From assembly GCF_024198175.1 (NCBI RefSeq), contig NZ_JAJVKV010000004.1, positions 62,001 through 126,000 on the forward strand: a stretch of 64,000 nt of DNA. The letters are read 5' to 3'. The DNA comes from Pyxidicoccus xibeiensis (GTDB lineage: Bacteria > Myxococcota > Myxococcia > Myxococcales > Myxococcaceae). The notes beneath the pieces were generated by a model, which saw only the letters and a list, made by a program, of their open reading frames with translations, searched no databases and was not told the origin of the DNA. The position numbers and the translations under genes are program-made. Numbering within the stretch: position 1 is the stretch's first letter; every line of letters begins with the position of its first letter. Below, in pieces: positions 9,017-16,828 of the stretch.

Positions 9017-10705
9017 ATGACCGAACACAACGCCATCGCCGCCGGCTTCGTCACCCACGACGTCACCAACCAGCCGCCGCCGCTCGTCTACGACGCCTGG
9101 AAGACGGACACCGTGCTCCGGGAAGTCGTCGCTCGCGAGGGTGGCGGCTGGGCGGAGGCCGAGCTGGCGAAGTACGGCCCCGTGGTGGGCGGCGAGATGC
9201 AGCAGCTGGCCGTCCTCGCCAACGAGAACAAGCCGAAGTTCCGCCCGTTCGACCGCTATGGCCACCGCCGCGACGAGGTGGAGTTCCATCCCGCCTACCA
9301 CCGCCTGATGGAGCTGGGCATCGCCCATGGCGTGCCCGGCTTCGCCTGGCGCAATGAAGAGAAGCCCGGGGCCCACGTGGCCCGCATGGCGCTCTTCTAC
9401 CTGCACAACCAGGCCGACCAGGGGACGAGCTGCCCACTCACCATGACGTACGCGTGCGTGCCCGCGCTGCGCCACCAGCCGGAGCTGGCGCGCGAGTGGG
9501 TGCCGCGCGTGAGCTCGGCCTCGTATGACGCCCGCTTCATCCCCGCGTCGCAGAAGACGGGCGCCACCGTCGGCATGGGCATGACGGAGAAGCAGGGCGG
9601 CTCGGACGTGCGCACCAACACCACGCGGGCCCAGCCGCTGGGCAGCGCCCGGGGGCCCGGGCAGGCGTACGCGCTGGTGGGCCACAAGTGGTTCTTCTCC
9701 GCGCCCATGTGTGACGCCTTCCTCGTGCTGGCCCAGGCCGACAAGGGCATCTCCTGCTTCCTCATGCCGCGCTTCACGCCGGACGGCGAGCTGAACGCCA
9801 TCCGCATCCAGCGCCTGAAGGACAAGCTGGGCGACTGGAGCAACGCCTCGTCCGAGGTGGAGCTGCACGGCGCCTTCGCGTGGATGGTGGGTGAGGAGGG
9901 CCGGGGCGTGGCCACCATCCTGGAGATGGTCGCGATGACGCGCCAGGACTGCATGATTGGCTCCAGCGGGCAGATGCGGCAGGCGCTGGTGCAGGCACTC
10001 CACCACACCCGGCACCGGACGGCCTTCGGCAAGCGGCTCATCGACCAGCCGCTGATGCGCAACGTCCTCGCGGACCTGGCGCTGGAGTCGGAGGCGCACC
10101 TGGCGCTCACCGCGCGCGTGGCCCGGGCCGTGGACGCGGGCCGGCGCGACGCGAAGGAGGCCGCCTTCGGCCGCATCGCCACCGCCGTGGGCAAGTACTG
10201 GGTGTGCAAGCGCACGCCCGTCTTCATCAACGAGGCGCAGGAGTGCCTGGGCGGCGCGGGCTACGTCGAGGACGCCCCGCTGGCGCGCCTGTACCGGCAG
10301 GCGCCGCTGAACTCCATCTGGGAGGGCAGCGGCAACATCCAGTGCCTGGACGTGCTGCGCGCGGCCTCGCGAGAGCCGGCCAGCCGCGAGGCCCTCTTCG
10401 CCGAGCTGCTGGCGGCGCAGGGCGGGCACGCCGCGTACGACGCGGCCACGGCGCGCCTGGGCAAGGAGCTGGCCAACACCGACGCGGTGGAGACGCGCGC
10501 GCGCTTCATCACCGAGGGGCTCGCCGTGGCACTGCAGGCGTCCCTGCTCATCCGCGCGGGCAACACCGCGGTGTCGGACGCCTTCTGCGAGTCGCGCCTG
10601 GGCGGCGCCCACGGGCAGACGTTCGGCACCCTCCCCGCCCACGCCCCCATGCAGGCGCTCCTCGAGCGCGCCTTCGCCGGCGAGGAAGCGGCACCGCGCC
10701 CCTGA
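9017..10705 (+). CDS. aidB: AidB-type acyl-CoA dehydrogenase family protein
   Basis: The protein has 562 residues, close to E. coli AidB (541). The start is preceded by GGAAGGA. Signatures shared with AidB run throughout: MTEKQGGSDV, TNTTRA, LVGHKWFFSAP, RLKDKLG-x-x-SNAS-x-EVE and NSIWEGSGNI-x-CLDVLR. The acyl-CoA dehydrogenase FAD fold is complete. In E. coli, AidB is part of the adaptive response to alkylation and binds DNA and FAD; a main metabolic substrate is unclear. Homologues are often simply called acyl-CoA dehydrogenases. No Ada-like regulator is nearby, so a link to DNA alkylation here is only by similarity. It is a single-gene unit ended by the 10744-10766 hairpin. Confidence 0.88.
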   Translation: MTEHNAIAAGFVTHDVTNQPPPLVYDAWKTDTVLREVVAREGGGWAEAELAKYGPVVGGEMQQLAVLANENKPKFRPFDRYGHRRDEVEFHPAYHRLMELGIAHGVPGFAWRNEEKPGAHVARMALFYLHNQADQGTSCPLTMTYACVPALRHQPELAREWVPRVSSASYDARFIPASQKTGATVGMGMTEKQGGSDVRTNTTRAQPLGSARGPGQAYALVGHKWFFSAPMCDAFLVLAQADKGISCFLMPRFTPDGELNAIRIQRLKDKLGDWSNASSEVELHGAFAWMVGEEGRGVATILEMVAMTRQDCMIGSSGQMRQALVQALHHTRHRTAFGKRLIDQPLMRNVLADLALESEAHLALTARVARAVDAGRRDAKEAAFGRIATAVGKYWVCKRTPVFINEAQECLGGAGYVEDAPLARLYRQAPLNSIWEGSGNIQCLDVLRAASREPASREALFAELLAAQGGHAAYDAATARLGKELANTDAVETRARFITEGLAVALQASLLIRAGNTAVSDAFCESRLGGAHGQTFGTLPAHAPMQALLERAFAGEEAAPRP

Positions 10706-10743
10706 CGTCGGGAGCGTGCAGAAGTCCACGGCCTCCCGGGCGC

Positions 10744-10766
10744 GCCGGCAATGGACGATTGCCGGC
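10744..10766 (+). terminator. Terminator hairpin after the aidB-like gene
   Basis: A perfect 9-bp stem (GCCGGCAAT / ATTGCCGGC) with a 5-base loop lies 39 bases after the stop of the dehydrogenase gene and 31 bases before the next start codon. Confidence 0.55.
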
Positions 10767-10796
10767 CGCCCATGCCGCGGGGACACTTCCGCTCCC

Positions 10797-11948
10797 ATGC
10801 GCAAGCCCCTCCTCGTCCTCCTCCTCGCCTCGATATCCCTGTGGTCCACCGCGTGCGGTGACGACAACGAAGACAAGGACCCGTGCGACACCGCGGGCGA
10901 CTTCGACGTCGCCTGCGCAGACCCCGACGCCGGCACGCCCCCACCCGACGCAGGTGGCACCGACGCCGGCACGGATGCGGGCACCGACGGCGGACTGGTC
11001 ATCGTCGCGGCCCCGGAGGTCTGGACCTGGGTGGACATCCAGGGCACGGCGTGCGGCAACGGCGCGCAGACGGGCATCGGCGTCAATCCCACCGACGCGA
11101 GCACCGACCTCTACCTCTACATGCAGGGCGGCGGCGCCTGCTGGGACGAGCAGACGTGCTTCATCTGGGCGACCGCGAGCAACCTGAGCACGGGCTACCA
11201 GGCGGCCCAGTTCCAGACTGAGAGCTCCCGCAACCTCTACATGTTCAACCGGGCCCAGGACGCGAACCCCTTCCGGGACATGTCCTACGTCTTCGTCCCG
11301 TACTGCACGGGCGACGTCCACGCGGGTGACGCGGTCCAGACCTACGGCTCGCGGCAGGTGCACCACAAGGGCGCCGCCAACGTGGAGGCGTTGCTCCCGC
11401 GCCTCGTCGCCACGTTCCCGAACACCCAGCGCGTGTTCCTCGCCGGCAGCAGCGCGGGGGCCTTCGGAGCGCAGCTCAACTACGAGCAGGTCGCCGCCGC
11501 CTTCCCCACCGCCCGGGTGCACGTCCTCGCCGACTCGGGACAGATGCTCACGCCCGCCGGCAACCTCTACAGCACCTGGGTTGCCAGCTGGGGCCTGACG
11601 CTCCCGGAGGCGTGCCCCGACTGCGACACGGACTTCACGAGGTTCCCCGCGTACCTGACGGACACGTATCCCGACTCGCGCTTCGGGCTGCTCGCCTGGG
11701 ACCAGGACACCGTGCTGCGCACCTTCTTCGGCTACAACGCCACCACCTACGAGACGCTGACGCGCCAGCTGCTCGTGTCCGCCTATGACGGCCGCGCCAA
11801 CGCGAGGTACTTCCTGAAGAACGGCGCCCAGCACACCTTCCTGAGCGGGCTCGGCACCATCACCAGCACCACCGGGGTGACGCTCAATGCCTGGGTCTCC
11901 GGGTGGGTCTCCGGTGACGCGTCCTGGAGCAACGCGCTGGAGCCGTGA
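10797..11948 (+). CDS. Pectin-acetylesterase-family lipoprotein
   Basis: The protein has 383 residues. A signal peptide ends in a lipobox (STAC, Cys20), followed by an Asp-Ala-Gly-Thr linker to about residue 65. The rest resembles the pectin acetylesterase/Notum family: LYLYMQGGGACWDEQTC, VFVPYCTGDVHAGD, the nucleophile elbow LAGSSAGAFGA (Ser219), an Asp in VLADSGQML and a late His in NGAQHTF. These would form a Ser-Asp-His triad that removes O-acyl groups, probably from exogenous or matrix polysaccharide at the cell surface. The substrate is unknown. No clear Shine-Dalgarno site precedes the ATG, which I chose because it starts the signal peptide. Confidence 0.82.
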   Translation: MRKPLLVLLLASISLWSTACGDDNEDKDPCDTAGDFDVACADPDAGTPPPDAGGTDAGTDAGTDGGLVIVAAPEVWTWVDIQGTACGNGAQTGIGVNPTDASTDLYLYMQGGGACWDEQTCFIWATASNLSTGYQAAQFQTESSRNLYMFNRAQDANPFRDMSYVFVPYCTGDVHAGDAVQTYGSRQVHHKGAANVEALLPRLVATFPNTQRVFLAGSSAGAFGAQLNYEQVAAAFPTARVHVLADSGQMLTPAGNLYSTWVASWGLTLPEACPDCDTDFTRFPAYLTDTYPDSRFGLLAWDQDTVLRTFFGYNATTYETLTRQLLVSAYDGRANARYFLKNGAQHTFLSGLGTITSTTGVTLNAWVSGWVSGDASWSNALEP

Positions 11949-11971
11949 CGCGCGCAGGGGTCTCGTGACAA

Positions 11972-12028
11972 AGCCGTTGCCATATTCTCGAATTCTAAGT
12001 ATTCAGGAATTCGCAGGTATCAACGGCT
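11972..12028. promoter_or_regulatory. Nested inverted repeats in an AT-rich intergenic region
   Basis: Two dyads share one centre: outer AGCCGTTG (11972-11979) with CAACGGCT (12021-12028), and inner CGAATTC (11989-11995) with GAATTCG (12007-12013). The surrounding bases are far richer in A and T than the flanking genes. The element starts 23 bases after one gene and ends 15 bases before the HEAT-protein start. It may be an operator or promoter of the HEAT operon, or a cruciform-type terminator for the gene before it. Confidence 0.45.
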
Positions 12029-12043
12029 GGCTCATTTCCCCTG

Positions 12044-13222
12044 ATGACCCCAAAAAACCTTCGTTGGACCGCTCTCGCGGGCGTCCTCCTGCTGGCAGCA
12101 GCCGTGGCCCTGCTGCTGCCCTGGGGCGCCCGCGCTCCCTCCCCTGGTGACGGCCTGTCGGCCGCGGCGCCGTCCTCCCTGACCGCGAGCGCGGCGGGTG
12201 GCGGGGCCTCGGAGCCGGGCACCACCACGCCCTCGCCCGAGGAGCAGCCTCCGGCGGTGGAGCAGATTCCGATGCCGGGGTGCTGGGACGGGCTCCAGGC
12301 CTTCGACCGCACCGCGTCCATGGACACGTTCCGCGACGCGCTGCGGGCGGCCATCGCCAACCGGGACAGGTACCTGGCCGGCTACCTCCAGGAGCGGCTG
12401 ACGGAGCTGGTGGGCAACGACGCCAGCCGCGCGCTCCAGGTCATCGAGTGGGCGCAGGGCACGCACCACCCGGAGCTGGGCGTGTACCTGGAGGCGCTGA
12501 AGGCGGCGCCCGCGGTGCACGACGCGAAGGTGGCCGACCGCCTGATGAAGATGGGCGAGGACAAGGCCGGCACGCTGCAGAGCCGCTCCGCCGCGCTGGA
12601 CGCGCTGGAGACGCAGCGGCGCCTGGGCCCGGCGGACCTCAAGCGGCTGAAGGCCGTGGCGCTGGACGAGACGGTGGACTCGGTGGCCTGGGTGGCCACG
12701 CGCACCCTGGGCCGCGTCATGAAGGAGGACTTCGAGCGCACCGGCAACTACGCGCCGTACTGGAAGGAGCTGCTCGACGTCAGCACGAAGTCGGACGACA
12801 TGGCCGTCCGGCTGCTCGCGCTGGAGATGCCGTCGTACTCCAACCCCCTCATCGAGGAGGACTCCTTCGACGAGCTGGCGAAGATTCTCTCCAGCGACCG
12901 CGAGCGTGACGTGCGGGAGATGGCCGCCTTCCGCCTGGGCGTCACCAGCGAGCCGAAGAAGGCGCTCGAAATCTACCGCGCCGCCTTCGACAAGGAGCAT
13001 GACGTCTGCGTGCGCTGGGCCATCTTCCGCTTCGCGGTGCGGGTGGCCGGCGCGGACGCGCTGCCGCTGCTCCTGGAGTTCTCCCAGAAGGACCCGCGCT
13101 TCGTGCGCGACTACACCGAGTTCAGGGACCTCTACGCCTCCGGCACGGTGGACTTCGCCCGCATCTGGCTGGGCAAGGGCGAGCACCACTCCTGCCTCGT
13201 CGAGGAAGGAGCGCCGCACTGA
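12044..13222 (+). CDS. Membrane-anchored HEAT-repeat-like protein
   Basis: The protein has 392 residues. An N-terminal anchor (about residues 8-28) is followed by a Pro/Ser/Glu-rich spacer. The remainder is helical pairs with HEAT character (RSAALDALETQRRLG, DSVAWVATRTLGRVM, DVREMAAFRLGVTSEPKKALEIY). No enzyme motif is visible, so a scaffold or protein-binding role in the periplasm is most likely. Its stop TGA overlaps the ATG of the next HEAT gene (TGATG), so the two are translationally coupled and probably act together. No good ribosome binding site precedes the start. Confidence 0.72.
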   Translation: MTPKNLRWTALAGVLLLAAAVALLLPWGARAPSPGDGLSAAAPSSLTASAAGGGASEPGTTTPSPEEQPPAVEQIPMPGCWDGLQAFDRTASMDTFRDALRAAIANRDRYLAGYLQERLTELVGNDASRALQVIEWAQGTHHPELGVYLEALKAAPAVHDAKVADRLMKMGEDKAGTLQSRSAALDALETQRRLGPADLKRLKAVALDETVDSVAWVATRTLGRVMKEDFERTGNYAPYWKELLDVSTKSDDMAVRLLALEMPSYSNPLIEEDSFDELAKILSSDRERDVREMAAFRLGVTSEPKKALEIYRAAFDKEHDVCVRWAIFRFAVRVAGADALPLLLEFSQKDPRFVRDYTEFRDLYASGTVDFARIWLGKGEHHSCLVEEGAPH

Positions 13223-14217
13223 TGCACCCCGTGATGAAGAAGTGGCTGGGGCGCACCGCGCTCCTGTCGGCCCTGCTGTGCCTGCCCCCTCCTTCCGCCC
13301 TGGCCACCGGCCCGGTGGAGCCGCTGCGCCCGGCCACCTGCACGGTGGAGTCCATGCTGGAGGACGTGCGCGCCGGGCTGAAGGGCGGCTCTCCCGCGCT
13401 CCAGCGCTACCTGAAGCTGCGCCTCAAGGAGGCCGCCATCGCCATGCCGGCGGAGGCGCTCCAGGCGGCCCTGGCCCGCGAGAAGGACCCGGCCGTGCTC
13501 GAGGCGCTGGGCGCCGCGCTGGCCACCAAGGCCAGCAACGCGGAGAACCCCTCGCTGGTGCAGCCGCTGCTGGCGCGCGCCACCGGTGACGCGGACCCGT
13601 CCGTGCGCGCGGCGGCGGTGCGCTCGCTGCGGGCCATGCCCTCCGTGGAGTTCATGGCGAAGAACGGCGGCGTGGTGAACTACGAGCAGCTCGTGAGGGA
13701 CCCGTCCCCCGAGGTGCGCACCGCGGTGGCGGAGAACCTCGTCGCCGAGAGCGCGGAGGTCTACAGCGGCCACGACCGGAGGGTGTCCGAGACGGCCGTC
13801 TCGGTGGCGGCGGCCGCGAACGACCCGGCCGTCGCGGCGAAGCTCCTGGGCGAGGTGTCCATGGAGGCGGTGGGCCCCGAGGCGGTGGCGCAGGTGACGA
13901 AGCAGCTGCGCTCCGACGACGCCCGCCTGCGAGCCTCGGCGGCGACGGCGCTGGGCGGCGTGCCCGGCGGCGAGGTGGAGGGCGCGCGCCGCTCGCTGGT
14001 GGAGCTGTACCGGACGGACTCGGACCCGGCGGTGCGCAAGGCGGCGCTCCAGGGGCTGGCGCGGCTGGGCCAGTCCGGCGCGCGGCCCTTGCTGGAGTCG
14101 CTGCGCGGCGTGGACCGCGCCATGGACCCTGAAATCGATGCGTGGCTGTCCGCGATGAGCCTCAACCTCCAGGAGTGGGAGTTGCTGCTGCGCGAGAAGC
14201 AGCGGCTGCGGAGGTGA
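13222..14217 (+). CDS. Secreted HEAT-repeat protein
   Basis: The protein has 331 residues. A signal peptide (LLSALLCLPPPSALA) is followed by canonical HEAT repeats: DPAVLEALGAALATKA, DPSVRAAAVRSLRAMPS, SPEVRTAVAENLVAES, DARLRASAATALGG and DPAVRKAALQGLARLG. It overlaps the preceding HEAT gene by one base and precedes a secreted M23-like gene by 52 bases. HEAT repeats are protein-interaction surfaces; the partner is unknown. Export to the periplasm or beyond is predicted. Confidence 0.82.
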   Translation: MHPVMKKWLGRTALLSALLCLPPPSALATGPVEPLRPATCTVESMLEDVRAGLKGGSPALQRYLKLRLKEAAIAMPAEALQAALAREKDPAVLEALGAALATKASNAENPSLVQPLLARATGDADPSVRAAAVRSLRAMPSVEFMAKNGGVVNYEQLVRDPSPEVRTAVAENLVAESAEVYSGHDRRVSETAVSVAAAANDPAVAAKLLGEVSMEAVGPEAVAQVTKQLRSDDARLRASAATALGGVPGGEVEGARRSLVELYRTDSDPAVRKAALQGLARLGQSGARPLLESLRGVDRAMDPEIDAWLSAMSLNLQEWELLLREKQRLRR

Positions 14218-14269
14218 CCCCTGCTTCACCGCAGTACCGCAGCGCAACAACCAGAGGAGGAGTAACACC

Positions 14270-14818
14270 ATGAAGACGATGAAGTTGACGATGGCCGCGG
14301 TGGTCCTCGTGGCGGCCGGCTGGGCCACCACGGTGGCGGCCGCGACGGCCGTGGGCCCCATCTGCGACGCCGCCGCGCGCGTGGGCTCCACCACCTACTA
14401 CTCGTGCTCGGGCAGCGCCCACACCGCGCTCGACATGAGCAACGGCACCTGCAGCGTGTGGAACCACCGCGGGATGATCAACGTCAGCCGCTACTACGCC
14501 TACTACGGCGGGTGTGCGGCCAACTGCAGCGGCGGCACCACCTGCAACGGCGGCGCGGGCAACTACTACGTCGTCACCGGCGGCAGCGGCTGGGACTTCC
14601 GCCAGCTGCACCTGAACGCCAACGGCTCGTCCGGCTCCAAGACGTGCGACCGCTGCGCGCTGGGCCTCGTCGGCTCCACCGGCAACTCCACGGGCGCCCA
14701 CGTGCACGCGGACAACCGCCAGTACGGCACCCGCAAGTCGGCCTGGTACACCAGCGTCGGCACCACGTGCGGCTCCAGCGCCTACTGCAACAACCGCGTC
14801 GGCACCCCCACTCTGTAG
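14270..14818 (+). CDS. Small secreted M23 (LytM-like) peptidase
   Basis: The protein has 182 residues behind a strong GAGGAGG ribosome site. The signal peptide ends around AAA at residue 25. The mature domain shows the M23 zinc signatures: HTALD (H-x3-D) near residue 50 and HVH in GNSTGAHVHADNRQYG, plus LHLN, which fits the other active-site His strand. Eight or more cysteines suggest disulfides and work outside the cytoplasm. M23 enzymes cut glycyl or peptide cross-bridges of peptidoglycan; predation or cell-wall remodelling are both possible in a myxobacterium. It may be co-transcribed with the two HEAT genes upstream. The domain is short for the family, so activity is inferred. Confidence 0.75.
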   Translation: MKTMKLTMAAVVLVAAGWATTVAAATAVGPICDAAARVGSTTYYSCSGSAHTALDMSNGTCSVWNHRGMINVSRYYAYYGGCAANCSGGTTCNGGAGNYYVVTGGSGWDFRQLHLNANGSSGSKTCDRCALGLVGSTGNSTGAHVHADNRQYGTRKSAWYTSVGTTCGSSAYCNNRVGTPTL

Positions 14819-14832
14819 TCGGCACACTCCCC

Positions 14833-14873
14833 ACGCCCCGCCCTGGCTCTCCTTCGGAGCCGGGGCGGGGCGT
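14833..14873. terminator. Strong bidirectional terminator
   Basis: An 18-bp stem (14833-14850 with 14856-14873), with only two non-Watson-Crick positions, closes on a 5-base CCTTC loop. It sits between the M23-like gene (stop 14818) and the convergent regulator gene (stop 14894), and is followed by CCCATTT on the plus strand. Confidence 0.8.
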
Positions 14874-14893
14874 CCCATTTCAGGAGCGGCCCC

Positions 14894-15718
14894 TCACGCA
14901 TCCCCGGGCTTCGCGTCCACCGAGACGCGGCGCAGCAGCTCCGCCGTCTCGCGGTCCGCGGGGAAGAAGGACTCGATGGCCAGCTCGGCGAGGGTGATGT
15001 CCACGGGCGTGCCGAACACCGTCGTCGTGCTGAAGAACGACAGCACCCCGAAGGGGCTGGTGAGCTTGAGGGGGATGACGACGCCCGCCACGCCCGGCTC
15101 GCGGGCGGGCCCCTTGGGCCACGCGCCGCCACCGGGTGGGGGCATCTCACGCAGCTCCGCGAGGAGCGCGGCGAGCTTCTCGTCGGCCGTCACGTCCACC
15201 TGGTGGTGGAGCCGGGTGAGCACGTGGCCGCGCCACTGCGCCAGGTTGACGATGCGAGGCGCCAGCCCTTCCGGGTGCAGGCTCAGCCGCAGCACGTTGA
15301 CGGGAGGCTGCATCAGCTCCGGGGAGATGCCCTCCAAGAGCAGGCCCACCGCGCGGTTGGCCGTCACCAGCGTCCAGTACCGGTCCACGGCCAGCGCGGG
15401 GTACGGCTCGTGGCCGGTGAGCACCAGGTCCACCGCCTCGCGCGCGGCCTGGAGCGCGGGCTCGTCCAGGCTGCCCTCCGAGTAGACGGGGGCGAAGCCT
15501 CCGGCCACCAGCAGCGTGTTGCGCTCGCGCAGGGGAATGTCGAGCTCCTCCGCCAGGTGGAGCAGCATCTCCCGGCTCGGCTTGGAGCGGCCCGTCTCCA
15601 TGAAGCTGACGTGCCGCGCGGACACCTCGGCGCGCAGGGCCAGGTCCAGCTGGCTGAGGCTCCGCCGCTGGCGCCACGTGCGCAGCATCTCTCCCACAGG
15701 TCGGCTCTGCGTCATCAT
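14894..15718 (-). CDS. XRE-family regulator with MmyB-like ligand-binding domain
   Basis: The protein has 274 residues from ATG 15718. Residues about 8-60 are a Cro/C1-type helix-turn-helix (GEMLRTWRQRRSLSQLDLAL, SARHVSFMETGRSKPSREML). The C-terminal part matches the MmyB-like regulator domain (RYWTLVTANRAVGLLL, NVLRLSLHPEGLAPRIVN, WRGHVLTRL), thought to bind a small ligand such as a fatty acid or aromatic compound. A TTG at 15754 is a possible longer start but would sit inside the likely operator. The neighbouring divergent membrane-protein gene is the natural target, along with itself. Confidence 0.85.
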   Translation of the reverse strand: MMTQSRPVGEMLRTWRQRRSLSQLDLALRAEVSARHVSFMETGRSKPSREMLLHLAEELDIPLRERNTLLVAGGFAPVYSEGSLDEPALQAAREAVDLVLTGHEPYPALAVDRYWTLVTANRAVGLLLEGISPELMQPPVNVLRLSLHPEGLAPRIVNLAQWRGHVLTRLHHQVDVTADEKLAALLAELREMPPPGGGAWPKGPAREPGVAGVVIPLKLTSPFGVLSFFSTTTVFGTPVDITLAELAIESFFPADRETAELLRRVSVDAKPGDA

Positions 15719-15751
15719 GTCCGGAAAGATAGAAGTGCGGCGTAGGGCCTC

Positions 15752-15772
15752 CAATTACCTCCCACGTAATTG
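15752..15772. promoter_or_regulatory. Perfect inverted repeat, likely operator of the XRE regulator
   Basis: CAATTAC (15752-15758) and GTAATTG (15766-15772) form a perfect 7-bp dyad with a 7-base spacer, AT-rich against a GC-rich background. It lies between the divergent regulator and membrane-protein genes, the usual place for an autorepression site. Its size fits a dimeric helix-turn-helix protein. Confidence 0.65.
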
Positions 15773-15892
15773 AGACCCGGAGCCCGGACGCGCACATTCA
15801 GGTCCATCAACGACGGCGGCACCGGTTGCCTCTGTCGCTGACCCAACCCCAGGTGCGCCTTCGCGCACCGCCATAGGTCGGAGGACCTGGAC

Positions 15893-16297
15893 ATGACCGC
15901 GATGACCTCTACGAAGTCCCTGCTCGGCCGGACCCTGCTGCTGGACGGCATCATCACCGGAGCCACCGGCGCCCTGATGTTCCTGGCCGCGGCGCCGCTG
16001 GCGGACCTGCTGGGCCTGCACGAGCGCCTGCTGCGCATCGCCGGCTTCAGCCTGCTGCCCTTCGCGGCCCTGGTGGTGTTCCTGGCGGTGCGCCCGCTCG
16101 TGTCGAGGCCCCTCGTCTGGGCCATCGTCTGCATCAACGTGCTGTGGGCGGTGGACAGCCTGCTGCTGCTGACCACCGACTGGGTGGCGCCCACGGCGCT
16201 GGGCTACGCCTTCACCGTGTTCCAGGCCGTGACTGTCGCGGGCTTCGCGTGCCTCCAGTACGTGGGGCTGCGCGGCGGCCGCGTGGTGACGGCCTGA
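15893..16297 (+). CDS. Small four-helix integral membrane protein
   Basis: The protein has 134 residues with GGAGG at 15880-15884, eight bases before the ATG. Four hydrophobic helices are evident (GIITGATGALMFLAAAPLADLL, IAGFSLLPFAALVVFLAV, LVWAIVCINVLWAVDSLLLL, LGYAFTVFQAVTVAGFACLQ). No catalytic motif is seen. It is divergent from the XRE-MmyB regulator across a perfect dyad, so it is probably regulated by it. MmyB-type regulators often sit beside the gene they control. Function is unknown. Confidence 0.8.
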   Translation: MTAMTSTKSLLGRTLLLDGIITGATGALMFLAAAPLADLLGLHERLLRIAGFSLLPFAALVVFLAVRPLVSRPLVWAIVCINVLWAVDSLLLLTTDWVAPTALGYAFTVFQAVTVAGFACLQYVGLRGGRVVTA

Positions 16298-16298
16298 G

Positions 16299-16814
16299 TC
16301 AGAGCGCCGACTTCACGGCGCTGAGCGCGGCGTCGTAGTCCGGCTCGTGCGTCATCTCCGGGACGATTTCCCGGTAGACGACCTTCCCGTCACGACCCAC
16401 CACGAAGGTGCTGCGCGCCAGCAGGCCCAGCTCCTTCATGTAGACGCCGTACTTCTGGCCGAACTCGCGGTCCTTGTAGTCCGAGAGCACCGTGACGTTG
16501 TTGATGCCCTCGGCGGCGGAGAAGCGCCCCAGGGCAAACGGCAGGTCCAGCGTGACGTACCAGACCTTCACGTCCGGCCCCAGCTCCGTGGCCTTCTGGT
16601 TGAAGGTGCGCAGCTGGATGGCGCACACCTTCGTGTCCACGCTGGGCGCCACGCTGAGCACCACCACGCTGCCCTTCGCATCGGACAACCGCACCGCGTC
16701 GTTGAGCCCCTTGAAGACGGTGAAGTCCGGGGCGCTGTCGCCCTCCTTCACCTGCTCACCCACCAGCGTCAGGGGCTTGCCCCTGAAGGTCACCACACCC
16801 TTGAGCTCGGACAT
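16299..16814 (-). CDS. tpx: Thiol peroxidase (Tpx family), one-cysteine form
   Basis: The protein has 171 residues. The Tpx signature is clear: APDFTVF near residue 30, the peroxidatic Cys in PSVDTKVCAIQLRTFN, and LDLPFALGRF, INNVTVLSDYKDREFGQKYG and EPDYDAALS downstream. The family reduces alkyl hydroperoxides in the cytoplasm using thioredoxin. In E. coli Tpx the resolving Cys95 lies in RFCGAEG; here the same segment reads RFSAAEG and the protein contains only one cysteine in total. It should therefore work as a 1-Cys enzyme, or use an external thiol. It is the last gene of a four-gene minus-strand operon, starting 14 bases after the ROK kinase stop, and converges with the membrane-protein gene with one base between stops. 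Confidence 0.9.
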   Translation of the reverse strand: MSELKGVVTFRGKPLTLVGEQVKEGDSAPDFTVFKGLNDAVRLSDAKGSVVVLSVAPSVDTKVCAIQLRTFNQKATELGPDVKVWYVTLDLPFALGRFSAAEGINNVTVLSDYKDREFGQKYGVYMKELGLLARSTFVVGRDGKVVYREIVPEMTHEPDYDAALSAVKSAL

Positions 16815-16828
16815 CGACCCCGTTCCCT

